Assembly (NCBI GenBank): GCA_026552835.1
Contig: JAPMTY010000028.1
Location: 1-12,440, forward strand
DNA from: Candidatus Methanoperedens sp.
GTDB lineage: Archaea; Halobacteriota; Methanosarcinia; Methanosarcinales; Methanoperedenaceae
DNA length: 12,440 nucleotides
Reading direction: 5' to 3'
The notes under the pieces were generated by a model. The model was not told the DNA's origin. It did no database searches and saw nothing but the letters and a program-made list of their open reading frames with translations. Positions within the stretch are counted from its first letter, which is position 1; each line of letters begins with the position of its first letter. Both the position numbers and the translations under genes were made by a program. Of the stretch, positions 6,263 through 12,440 are shown piece after piece.

Positions 6263-7174
6263 ATGAACACAAATATCAGGAATGTAATAACAATTGCCCA
6301 GAAAGAATTTGCGGATAGCCTCTGGAGCCCTGTGTTTTTAGCGTTACTTGTCACCTTCACTCTGGTAACATTTGTCTTCAGCTACCAGCAGGGTTTAGCG
6401 GCGGAACGCTTGAGCAGAATGGGAGGAGAATCGACATCGATGCTTATGTTGGGACTAAACGGTATTTCGGGAATCATTACATGGTTTGCACCGTTGATTG
6501 GCATTGCTTTGAGCTTTGATGCTGTGATAAGAGAACGAAAGTCAGGTTCGATGAATGTTCTTCTGACTCATCCGGTTTTTCGTGACACTATTATCTTGGG
6601 CAAGCTGCTCGGCTTCATGTTGACGTTATTCCTTGTTCTATCCATCTCGGCAGCAGTATCGATCGGAACATTACTTGTTCTCTTCGGAGAGGTGGTGAGT
6701 ACTATGGAACTAATCAGAATATCATTGTACATATTGTTCACTTTTCTTTATGTGTTGGTCTTCCTTGGCATTGGCGTCATTCTATCAATCGTGGTAGAGG
6801 ATGCGGCTGATTCGCTCGTATATAACGTCACCATATGGCTTGGTCTTTCTATTGTTTTCACTGTAATAGTTATAGCAATTTTTCTGCTTTCAGGACAGAC
6901 CTTAGCAGGGAACACGGATGGTTGGGGAATTATTGCAAAAATCTCTAACATATCTCCGATGCATCACTATGCAGAGGTTATTGCAGGTAAAACTAATCTT
7001 GGCTGGGGTGGGCCTGGAATAGAATCTGACATTAAAGGAATATTAGATACCCGCTTTACCCTTTCCCAGTGGTTCAGCGAGTTCTGGATGAATTTAATTG
7101 TGCTGATTGTATCGCCAATTATCCTGCTTATCATAGCTTTCATTACATTCCTCAGGAAGGATATCAGTTCATGA
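6263..7174 (+). CDS. ABC-2 type transporter permease (second paralogue)
   Basis: This 303-residue permease is built like the preceding one and aligns with it from end to end. Both share IAQKEFAD at the N-terminus, the ERKSGSMNVLLTHPVFRD cytoplasmic motif, SPMHHYAE in the external loop and FLRKDI at the C-terminus, so the pair arose by tandem duplication. The paralogue alignment and GGTGA at 6253-6257 support the ATG at 6263. An ATG at 6251 would add four residues and overlap the first gene. The last base triplet overlaps the start of the NEW3 gene (ATGA, 7171-7174), indicating coupled translation. It most likely pairs with the first permease to form the membrane channel of one transporter. 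Divergence between the two in the external loop suggests each makes its own contacts outside. Confidence 0.88.
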   Translation: MNTNIRNVITIAQKEFADSLWSPVFLALLVTFTLVTFVFSYQQGLAAERLSRMGGESTSMLMLGLNGISGIITWFAPLIGIALSFDAVIRERKSGSMNVLLTHPVFRDTIILGKLLGFMLTLFLVLSISAAVSIGTLLVLFGEVVSTMELIRISLYILFTFLYVLVFLGIGVILSIVVEDAADSLVYNVTIWLGLSIVFTVIVIAIFLLSGQTLAGNTDGWGIIAKISNISPMHHYAEVIAGKTNLGWGGPGIESDIKGILDTRFTLSQWFSEFWMNLIVLIVSPIILLIIAFITFLRKDISS

Positions 7175-8739
7175 ATAGAATCTTAAGATTCCTCGGCGTT
7201 ATAACAATACTCTTATTAATTCTACCATTAGCCAGTGCTGAATTCTCTCAGATCACAGCCACTACGGATATAACGGGCAAAGTCGTTCGTCCTGGTGATG
7301 TAGTTGAATTTACCACAACCTTGCAAAAGGGATACAACACCACCAAAAGCGTCTCAGTTAAGCTCTTCATAGATAAAAAACCAGAAAACTGGCTTGCAGG
7401 TTTTTATGCAGATAATAATCAGGTCAGCCAGATAACATTTCCTGTCGACTCAACCGACTCAAAGCAAATTATTTTAAGACTTCGGGTGCCAGTAAATACC
7501 AGCGATGGAGTATATTTGATAAGGATAGGCTTGCAGCCCTTTGGCGAGGATGTAACTAATTATGAATTGATATATCGCGAGTTTGTTGCAACCGTGGACA
7601 GAAACGCCATGCCTAATCTCGAGATATATTCAAGCATTCCAGGCATGAAGACCCATCCAGGCTTACCCGTTAAGTTCAGTATCACTATAGAAAATAAATA
7701 CGACAGCAGGGCGACAGTAAAGCTCTCGGTGCTTTCAAAGCCCAATGAGTGGGGCGTGGACATGCTCTCCTCAGACGGAGCGAGGATTACAAAGCTGAGT
7801 ACCCCGGCACAAAGTACGCAGGATTTTGATGTCATAGCCCAACCCCCTGTCAATACCAGCCAAGGAGATTATGAAGTCCTGATAGGGGCATCTATGGAAA
7901 GCGGCAGCCAGATCATTTCGCTGCCGCTGAGTGTCAGTATCAATCCTGATCTTGATCCTACACTGGCGTTGAGCGCGTATCTTGAGATGCATTCAAGCAT
8001 AGCCGGTCTTGAGGTTCGCCCTGAGAATACAGCGGATTTTACCGTATCCCTGAAAAACAGGTTCGACCAGCAGCTCAAGCTGAATTTGAAGGCACTGAAC
8101 AAGCCGGAAGGCTGGAACGTTGAATTCCTTTCAGATACGGATGATAAGATAAGGCTGACTACCCTTGAATTGCCTGCCAAAGGTGAGCAGAATTTCAAGG
8201 TGAAAGTCAAACCTTCCCCGAATGCCAGCGATGGAATATACCCTATACTCGTGGGTGCTGTTAGCGGGGATGATAGAAGCGTGTCCCAGAGACTTGAGGT
8301 CACTGTCAATAAAGGTCTTGAGAATAGCCAGATACTCAGCCTTTATTCGAGCTACAGCGAGGTAACACTTAACCCGGGCGGTTCGACAGAGATTAGTGTA
8401 ACCCTGAGAAACGGTGGGGATGTGGCACTGAGCAGTGTGCAGCTTGAGATACAGGATGTCAGCGGCATCAGTACCCAGATAAGGAGCTTCGGGACAATAG
8501 AAACACTGGAAGCCGGTGAATCGAGGAATATCCCTGTTGAGATTACAGCACGGGCAGACGCAGGTTCGGGAATAAAAGAGATCTTCATGCGTGCCAAGAG
8601 TGGCGATATTCAGGGCGAGGAAAAGAGCATCAAAGTGAATGTAGAAAAATCCGGCTCAAGCGGGGTGGCTGGAATCGGGATGGTGGTGCTGGCTATCATT
8701 GCGCTGGTGTTTATAATACGCAAATTCGGGAGAAGATAA
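7171..8739 (+). CDS. Membrane-anchored NEW3/Ig-repeat protein of the ABC exporter operon
   Basis: The 522-residue product has a signal peptide (1 to about 23, cleavage near ASAEF) and a C-terminal transmembrane helix (about 497-516) ending in a basic tail RKFGRR, so almost all of it faces outside. The exterior consists of four beta-sandwich repeats. Repeats one to three each contain a KPxxW signature (KPENWLAGF, KPNEWGVDM, KPEGWNVEF) followed by a strand with NTSxGxY or NASDGIY, characteristic of NEW3-type domains of alpha-galactosidase-associated or surface proteins. The fourth repeat (about 395-490) is more like a CARDB/Ig fold. The tail lacks a PGF signal, unlike the propeller protein. It overlaps the permease gene by four bases and lies two bases before the ATPase gene. 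A role as an extracytoplasmic partner of the exporter is inference from this linkage. Confidence 0.83.
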   Translation: MNRILRFLGVITILLLILPLASAEFSQITATTDITGKVVRPGDVVEFTTTLQKGYNTTKSVSVKLFIDKKPENWLAGFYADNNQVSQITFPVDSTDSKQIILRLRVPVNTSDGVYLIRIGLQPFGEDVTNYELIYREFVATVDRNAMPNLEIYSSIPGMKTHPGLPVKFSITIENKYDSRATVKLSVLSKPNEWGVDMLSSDGARITKLSTPAQSTQDFDVIAQPPVNTSQGDYEVLIGASMESGSQIISLPLSVSINPDLDPTLALSAYLEMHSSIAGLEVRPENTADFTVSLKNRFDQQLKLNLKALNKPEGWNVEFLSDTDDKIRLTTLELPAKGEQNFKVKVKPSPNASDGIYPILVGAVSGDDRSVSQRLEVTVNKGLENSQILSLYSSYSEVTLNPGGSTEISVTLRNGGDVALSSVQLEIQDVSGISTQIRSFGTIETLEAGESRNIPVEITARADAGSGIKEIFMRAKSGDIQGEEKSIKVNVEKSGSSGVAGIGMVVLAIIALVFIIRKFGRR

Positions 8740-8741
8740 AT

Positions 8742-9707
8742 ATGAATCAAATCAATCAAAATGAAAACATTATAGAAACCATAAATCTTACTAAGAGTTT
8801 TGGTAAGCATAACGAACTTGTAGCAGTGGATTCGCTTAACCTGAGCGTAAAAAAGGGCGAGGTCTTTGGCTTTGTAGGACCAAACGGTGCGGGCAAGACT
8901 ACGACAATGAAGATGCTCATAGGCTTGCTTGAACCTACAAGCGGCACAGGCAAAGTAGCAGGCTATAATATTGTGAGAGAGGTCATAAAGATAAGGGAAG
9001 CTACTGGGGTTTTGCCAGAACCCGCTGGCTATTATGATAACCTCACTGCAAGGCAGAACCTCAGGTTCTATGCCAAGCTCTACGATATCGATGAAAAAAC
9101 AAGGGAAAAGCGGATTATTGACCTGCTTGAACTTGTTGGTCTTAACCGGGCCGTAGACCAGAGAACAGGTGGATTCTCAACCGGTATGCGCAAACGTTTC
9201 GGTCTAGCTCAGGCACTGATAAACGAACCATCTGTATTGTTTCTTGATGAGCCTACAAGCGGAATAGATCCTCTCGGTGCACAGATGATGCGGGATTTGA
9301 TCAAGAAGCTTAGCAAGGAAAAAGGAGTAACCGTGTTCCTGAGCAGCCACAGCATGGCAGAGGTTGAGGAGATATGCGATAGGATAGGCGTTATAGCAAG
9401 GGGTAGGCTGCTTGCTGTAGGTACGGTGGAGGAACTCAGGGACAGGGTAAGGGAAAAGGTCGGCGTCAGATACGCACTTGAAGTCCAAGATTTGCCCGCC
9501 CAGAGAGTTATAGAGAGCTTGAGAGGACTAAAAGGCATGCGTTCTGTTGAGCCAGTTAACGGTCATATCTCGCTGCTGACGGATATGGGCACGCGCATGG
9601 AAATAGCAATGGTTGTGAAGTCCATGGGAGGAACAATTTCCAAATTCGAGGAGGAGAGGATGGATTTGCAACGAGTGTTCCTGAAGCTGATAGAAGAATC
9701 TGCATAA
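8742..9707 (+). CDS. ABC transporter ATP-binding protein
   Basis: This 321-residue cytoplasmic ATPase powers the exporter. Walker A is GPNGAGKTT (46-54), the signature loop is FSTGM (145-149, a variant of LSGGQ), Walker B is VLFLDEP (165-171) with catalytic Glu170, and the switch histidine is His203 (SSHS). The Q-loop region reads GVLPEPAGYYDNLT, with Glu where many ABC proteins have Gln, as is common in this DrrA/NosF-like group. About 80 residues after the nucleotide-binding domain form the C-terminal domain seen in exporters of this group. It starts two bases after the NEW3 stop and is the last gene of the operon, an unusual place for the ATPase, which is more often first. No second ATPase is present, so a homodimer probably serves both permeases. 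Confidence 0.92.
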   Translation: MNQINQNENIIETINLTKSFGKHNELVAVDSLNLSVKKGEVFGFVGPNGAGKTTTMKMLIGLLEPTSGTGKVAGYNIVREVIKIREATGVLPEPAGYYDNLTARQNLRFYAKLYDIDEKTREKRIIDLLELVGLNRAVDQRTGGFSTGMRKRFGLAQALINEPSVLFLDEPTSGIDPLGAQMMRDLIKKLSKEKGVTVFLSSHSMAEVEEICDRIGVIARGRLLAVGTVEELRDRVREKVGVRYALEVQDLPAQRVIESLRGLKGMRSVEPVNGHISLLTDMGTRMEIAMVVKSMGGTISKFEEERMDLQRVFLKLIEESA

Positions 9708-9721
9708 CTATTACAAAAAAC

Positions 9722-9827
9722 GTGGAGTTCAGCAGTTCCACACGAGCAACTGAACCCCAGATGCCCGAAGGCAAGGTAATGTTGCTTTGAACTTATTTAA
9801 AGCCAGCGCCGCGCCTGAGGGCAGCAA
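9722..9827 (+). repeat. Dispersed structured element, copy 2 (candidate leader RNA)
   Basis: The first 52 bases differ from copy 1 at two positions only. Helix A is GTTCAG 9727-9732 with CTGAAC 9750-9755; the short hairpin TGCC-CGAA-GGCA is at 9762-9773. Helix B at 9784-9803 has eight pairs with a G-U wobble and a CTTA loop. The 3' part (9804-9827) shares CAGC, CG and CCTGAG with copy 3. Helix B ends 55 bases before the ATG at 9859, the same distance as in copy 1. It begins 14 bases after the ATPase stop, and no clear TATA box precedes it, so it may be transcribed by read-through from the exporter operon. Confidence 0.7.
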
Positions 9828-9858
9828 AGAAAATAAAATATAAATGGAGGATAAAAAT

Positions 9859-10617
9859 ATGAACGTAAAGAGGTTTGGAGCAATATTAATAGCGATGTTG
9901 CTCATAGGCACGGTATTGGTGCCAAGTACAATGGCCAAAAAAGACAAAGATAATACCGTACCATCGGAAAATCAAAAAATTGTAGACCCTACTACCCCAT
10001 GGGATGCCCAAAAGGCACTTCTTGTGGAGGAGAAAGTGGATAAAGTGCTTAAGCAAGGATTGGTTGGCACATCGGCTTTTACAACAGACCATCTAACCTA
10101 TATAAGAACGGATACACTAGACACATCGGATTCTCCTTATGCAACTGCCTCAGCAACATATAAACTCTATAAAGAAGATGTAACAGATGCCAGCTATGAT
10201 TACTATGTTGTGTGGATGAAGTCTACAGGATATAATGCGCTGGATACTGGGCCTTTCGGTGACGATTCAAATCTTTACGAGGTTAGACCTGGAGTTACCC
10301 TCAATAGAGCTAATGATAGAATAATAGACTGGGACCCCTCTACGGATACCTCAACTGGGACACCAATAACAGTTACCACTAGTCTCAGTGTGTCTCATGG
10401 CGGTGTGTCTGCGGGTATTTCGGAGACCTACAATTTACAGCAAGATCATGTAGGTGCACAATCTTCAAATACGGGCCAGTATGGGTATTTCAAAGCTCAT
10501 TGGAATGGGAACTATGAGGGATCCCAAGGTGTTATTGGTGGGACAGAAATCCGAGTACCCAAAGGTGCTAGTTATGGCTATGCCATTAGCCTTCTTGTAG
10601 ATGGGGGTCAGTACTAA
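9859..10617 (+). CDS. Secreted 252-residue protein, function unknown
   Basis: I do not recognise this protein. It has a signal peptide (MNVKRFG, a hydrophobic core, likely cleavage after Ala26) and no C-terminal anchor or sorting tail, so it is probably exported and released. The mature part has no cysteine. A charged, lysine-rich stretch (about 27-70) is followed by a region rich in threonine, serine, tyrosine and aspartate with alternating hydrophobic residues, suggesting a beta-sandwich. GGAGG at 9846-9850 is eight bases before the ATG at 9859, which is chosen over the in-frame ATG at 9844 because that one overlaps the ribosome-binding site. Upstream is the structured element shared with the secreted protein gene at 2927, which suggests common regulation. 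A hairpin terminator lies 23 bases downstream. A structural surface protein or a substrate of the nearby protease are possibilities only. Confidence 0.75.
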   Translation: MNVKRFGAILIAMLLIGTVLVPSTMAKKDKDNTVPSENQKIVDPTTPWDAQKALLVEEKVDKVLKQGLVGTSAFTTDHLTYIRTDTLDTSDSPYATASATYKLYKEDVTDASYDYYVVWMKSTGYNALDTGPFGDDSNLYEVRPGVTLNRANDRIIDWDPSTDTSTGTPITVTTSLSVSHGGVSAGISETYNLQQDHVGAQSSNTGQYGYFKAHWNGNYEGSQGVIGGTEIRVPKGASYGYAISLLVDGGQY

Positions 10618-10640
10618 CATCGATTAGATTAAAGCTTAAT

Positions 10641-10673
10641 GGGCACGATTAACTATTTGTGCCCGCATTTTTT
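10641..10673 (+). terminator. Hairpin plus T-tract terminator
   Basis: GGGCAC (10641-10646) and GTGCCC (10659-10664) form a perfect 6-bp stem over a 12-base loop, followed by GCA and a run of six T (10668-10673). It ends the transcript of the secreted protein gene at 9859 and separates it from the small gene at 10705. Confidence 0.7.
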
Positions 10674-10704
10674 ATATTATAAGCAAAAGGAGACATGAAT
10701 AATA

Positions 10705-10884
10705 ATGGACAAAATGATAAAGGCTGCATCCGTACCACTAATAATTTTTGGCTTTCTTCCGCTCTGGCTGTTCCTAAAAGAAATGCCGCTGGGACCGGAT
10801 ATTGGGCCATTTATTGACTTCATTTATGCATCGGCTCTAACTCTTTCTATAATGTATTTTGGATGGCAACTTAGAACGCAATGA
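10705..10884 (+). CDS. Small two-helix membrane protein (59 residues), function unknown
   Basis: An open frame of 59 residues starts at ATG 10705 and ends at TGA 10882-10884. The protein has two hydrophobic segments (about 8-24 and 36-54) separated by a short loop, KEMPLGPDIGP, and a basic C-terminus (WQLRTQ). This is a coherent pattern for a helical-hairpin membrane protein rather than a random frame. AAAGGAG at 10686-10692 supplies a ribosome-binding site, 12 bases before the start; an ATG at 10695 in another frame is too close and opens only a 40-residue hydrophilic frame. It stands alone between a terminator and the protease promoter. I do not recognise the family. Conservation of the frame would decide whether it is real. 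Confidence 0.55.
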   Translation: MDKMIKAASVPLIIFGFLPLWLFLKEMPLGPDIGPFIDFIYASALTLSIMYFGWQLRTQ

Positions 10885-10928
10885 CTGCACGATTAAGCTA
10901 CGTGTAAGAACTTTTAAGATTGTTTTAA

Positions 10929-10936
10929 TTTATAAA
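10929..10936 (+). promoter_or_regulatory. TATA box for the protease gene
   Basis: TTTATAAA fits the archaeal TATA consensus. Initiation about 25 bases downstream would leave a leader of about 100 bases before the ATG at 11062. That leader contains an imperfect palindrome, TTAACCTAAGGATAA, near 10992-11006, and a GTAC repeat flanking TTGTGGAGTT near 10957-10980. These could be incidental. Confidence 0.5.
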
Positions 10937-11061
10937 GAGTGCGGAAAGAAGGGAGTACATCTTGTGGAGTTATTGTACCATCATTTTTGGGTTAACCTAA
11001 GGATAACATAAGAAATAGTGCTAGAAAGCAAATCAGACGAATTTAATTGGAGGAAATTAAG

Positions 11062-12177
11062 ATGAACACAAGAACAATGTTACCAATATTTATCTTCATT
11101 GCATTATTTATACCACCCATGGATGCAAAGCCCGTAATAATCGGGTTCAATGGAGCAATTAATCAAAACTTAATTAATGAAGATGGCATAACTAATTATA
11201 CACAATACAAAATAATTAACGCTATTTCAGCCGATATTACAGAAAGTATATCTAAACAGTTAAAGAAAAATCCGAAAATAAAGTACGTAGAGGAAGACAC
11301 ACAGGTTCAGATAGCAGGCAAAACAACACAACCTCAACCTCCACAACCACCGCAGCAGATAACATGGGGTATTGCAAGAGTAAAAGCGCCTGAAGCATGG
11401 AACAACTCCACAGGTACAAATGTTAAGATAGCTGTACTGGATACCGGAATAGGCAGTAATCATCCTGATTTGACAGTATCTGGAGGCATTAATCTTGTTG
11501 GAAAATCAAAAAATAACAAGTGGAACGACGACAACGGTCATGGTACCCATGTCGCAGGAATCATAGCTGCCAGAAACAATAGCATCGGCGTAATTGGAGT
11601 TGCACCTGATGCTCAGCTTTATGCTGTCAAGGTGCTGGATGCTTCTGGAGGCGGCTATATCTCAGATGTTATCGAGGGAATTGACTGGGCAGTGCAGAAC
11701 AACATGGATGTGGTTTCCATGAGTCTTGGAACTGCGACTTATTCCCAGGCGCTAAACGATACTACTGCCAATGCATATAAAGCTGGCATTCTTCTTGTCG
11801 CTGCCGCAGGTAACAATGGAGACGGAAACCTGAGTACGGATGATGTCCTTTATCCTGCGAAATTCGATTCTGTGATTGCAGTCTCAGCTATCGATTATAA
11901 TAACATTGCGCCAGTATGGAGCGCGGATGGCACAGAAGTAGAACTGGCAGCGCCGGGTGTGGATATTTATTCAACCTGGATAAATGGAGGCTATGCGAAT
12001 GAAAGCGGCACATCTATGGCAACGCCTTTTGTGAGCGGTGTTGCAGCATTAATTAGGAGTAAAAACCTATCCATGACTCCGCAAGAAATCCGTCATACTT
12101 TGGATTATAATGCAATTGATTTGGGTGAGGCTGGCAAAGATAGAATATACGGGTTTGGATTGGTGCAGGCAGGTTAA
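11062..12177 (+). CDS. Secreted subtilisin-like serine protease (S8 family)
   Basis: This 371-residue protease has a signal peptide (1-22, ending MDAKP), an inhibitor-I9-like propeptide (about 23-84, ending KYVEEDTQVQ), a proline/glutamine linker (about 88-99) and a complete S8 catalytic domain. The catalytic residues are in their standard motifs: Asp127 (VLDTGI), His160 (NGHGTHVAG) and Ser318 (GTSMATPF), with the oxyanion Asn251 (AAGNNG). The chain stops at YGFGLVQAG, the normal end of the catalytic core, so it lacks the PPC, PKD or PGF-CTERM extensions that many archaeal subtilases carry and is probably a freely secreted enzyme, activated by removal of its propeptide. GGAGG at 11049-11053, eight bases upstream, supports ATG 11062 over the TTG at 11047. 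It has its own promoter. It may process nearby secreted proteins or scavenge peptides; neither is shown. Confidence 0.92.
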   Translation: MNTRTMLPIFIFIALFIPPMDAKPVIIGFNGAINQNLINEDGITNYTQYKIINAISADITESISKQLKKNPKIKYVEEDTQVQIAGKTTQPQPPQPPQQITWGIARVKAPEAWNNSTGTNVKIAVLDTGIGSNHPDLTVSGGINLVGKSKNNKWNDDNGHGTHVAGIIAARNNSIGVIGVAPDAQLYAVKVLDASGGGYISDVIEGIDWAVQNNMDVVSMSLGTATYSQALNDTTANAYKAGILLVAAAGNNGDGNLSTDDVLYPAKFDSVIAVSAIDYNNIAPVWSADGTEVELAAPGVDIYSTWINGGYANESGTSMATPFVSGVAALIRSKNLSMTPQEIRHTLDYNAIDLGEAGKDRIYGFGLVQAG

Positions 12178-12216
12178 GATATACGAATTCAGATGAACAA
12201 ATCCTGTAAAAAAATA

Positions 12217-12324
12217 GTGTATGGGTTCGGTGTATTCAAAGGGGGTGCCCGAACCCAAATCACCCAAAGGCATTGTAAGGTCTGCTTTGAAATCACTTAA
12301 AGCCAGCTTCGTTCCTGAGTAGCA
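12217..12324 (+). repeat. Dispersed structured element, copy 3 (diverged)
   Basis: This copy is diverged in sequence but keeps the layout. Helix A is GGGTTCGG 12223-12230 with CCGAACCC 12249-12256; relative to copies 1 and 2 an A-T pair has become G-C on both arms. The 29 bases between helix A and helix B match copy 1 in length and contain the same AAGGCATTGTAAGG core. Helix B is at 12284-12303 with an ATCA loop, G-U at pair six and one A-C mismatch at pair eight. The following CAGC, CG, CCTGAG and AGCA blocks match copy 2. It begins 39 bases after the protease stop. No ATG occurs 55 bases after helix B. Confidence 0.62.
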
Positions 12325-12345
12325 TTCATTGAATTGGAAAACATT

Positions 12346-12440
12346 GTGTATTGGCATTTATCTTTTGGTCGTTCAAAAAGTTCAGTATTTAAATACTGCT
12401 ACACATGCGGGAAAAGTTTTGGAGTTCTTTTTGCATACTC
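12346..12440 (+). CDS. Possible start of a gene with a CxxC knuckle (3' partial, doubtful)
   Basis: From GTG 12346 the frame is open to the window end and encodes at least 31 residues including KYCYTCGKSFG, a CxxC motif of the zinc-ribbon or zinc-knuckle kind. The frame opens after TGA at 12316-12318, so TTG at 12334 is another start. No convincing ribosome-binding site precedes either. It lies where copy 3 of the structured element would have its downstream gene. A chance frame is quite possible. Confidence 0.2.
   Translation, partial: MYWHLSFGRSKSSVFKYCYTCGKSFGVLFAY
12383..12398. other. Perfect 16-base palindrome CAGTATTTAAATACTG
   Basis: The two halves CAGTATTT and AAATACTG are exact reverse complements with no spacer. 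The centre TATTTAAATA could be a TATA-like promoter, a symmetrical regulator site, or part of a mobile-element end. The stretch 12325-12440 shows nothing else except a weak open frame. Confidence 0.4.

Noticed and set aside
7069..7170. Upstream extension of the NEW3 protein, overlapping the permease gene
   Set aside because: The extension lies in the permease reading region in another frame and would bury the signal peptide; ATG 7171 begins right at the signal peptide.
9791..9801. TATA-like sequence CTTATTTAAAG inside helix B of copy 2
   Set aside because: Copies 1 and 3 have ACTTAAGG and ACTTAAAG at the same place, which are poor TATA boxes, so a conserved promoter role is unlikely.
2789..12324. 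The three-copy element as a miniature inverted-repeat transposon
   Set aside because: The copies have no shared terminal inverted repeats or target-site duplications that I can see, and the constant distance to start codons is not expected of random insertion. It cannot be fully excluded without genome-wide copies.

Overview
The window looks like a chromosomal stretch of a methanogen-related archaeon, most plausibly Methanosarcinales, possibly the ANME-2d/Methanoperedens type. That placement is inference. It rests on a 2-oxoacid:ferredoxin oxidoreductase, an archaeal Lrp-like regulator, a UbiA-type prenyltransferase, a PGF-CTERM (archaeosortase) sorting tail, archaeal TATA boxes, strong GGAGG ribosome-binding sites and moderate-to-low GC. 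No tRNA, rRNA, CRISPR array or intact transposase is visible.

Layout. Positions 1-954 carry the end of the alpha subunit and the whole beta subunit of a KorAB-type ferredoxin oxidoreductase. An Lrp/AsnC-type regulator follows (1065-1691). It converges with a minus-strand UbiA prenyltransferase (1707 to about 2537) whose N-terminus is open in frame but has no ATG, GTG or TTG start. A 389-base gene-free stretch (2538-2926) holds two opposite promoters, a foldable leader and the first copy of a dispersed structured element. It leads into a 153-residue secreted protein (2927-3388).

Positions 3454-9707 form one tightly packed plus-strand operon with ATGA overlaps or 2-5 base gaps. It encodes a secreted WD40/TolB-like beta-propeller with a PGF-CTERM tail, two paralogous ABC-2 permeases, a membrane-anchored NEW3/Ig-repeat protein and the ABC ATPase. 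Together these look like an ABC-2 exporter or surface-processing system with two extracellular partner proteins; the substrate cannot be read from sequence.

The second copy of the structured element (9722-9827) precedes a 252-residue secreted protein of unknown function (9859-10617). Then come a hairpin terminator, a 59-residue two-helix membrane protein (10705-10884) and a secreted subtilisin-like protease (11062-12177). The third copy of the element (12217-12324) follows, and the window ends in a short AT-rich tail with a perfect 16-base palindrome.

The most interesting signal is the three-copy element. Two copies are 50/52 identical over their first part. All three keep a 6-bp outer helix and an 8-bp, tetraloop-type helix at nearly constant spacing, with compensatory base changes. 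In the two copies whose downstream gene is inside the window, the last helix ends exactly 55 bases before the start codon of a secreted orphan protein. It is a candidate undescribed cis-regulatory RNA or operator element.
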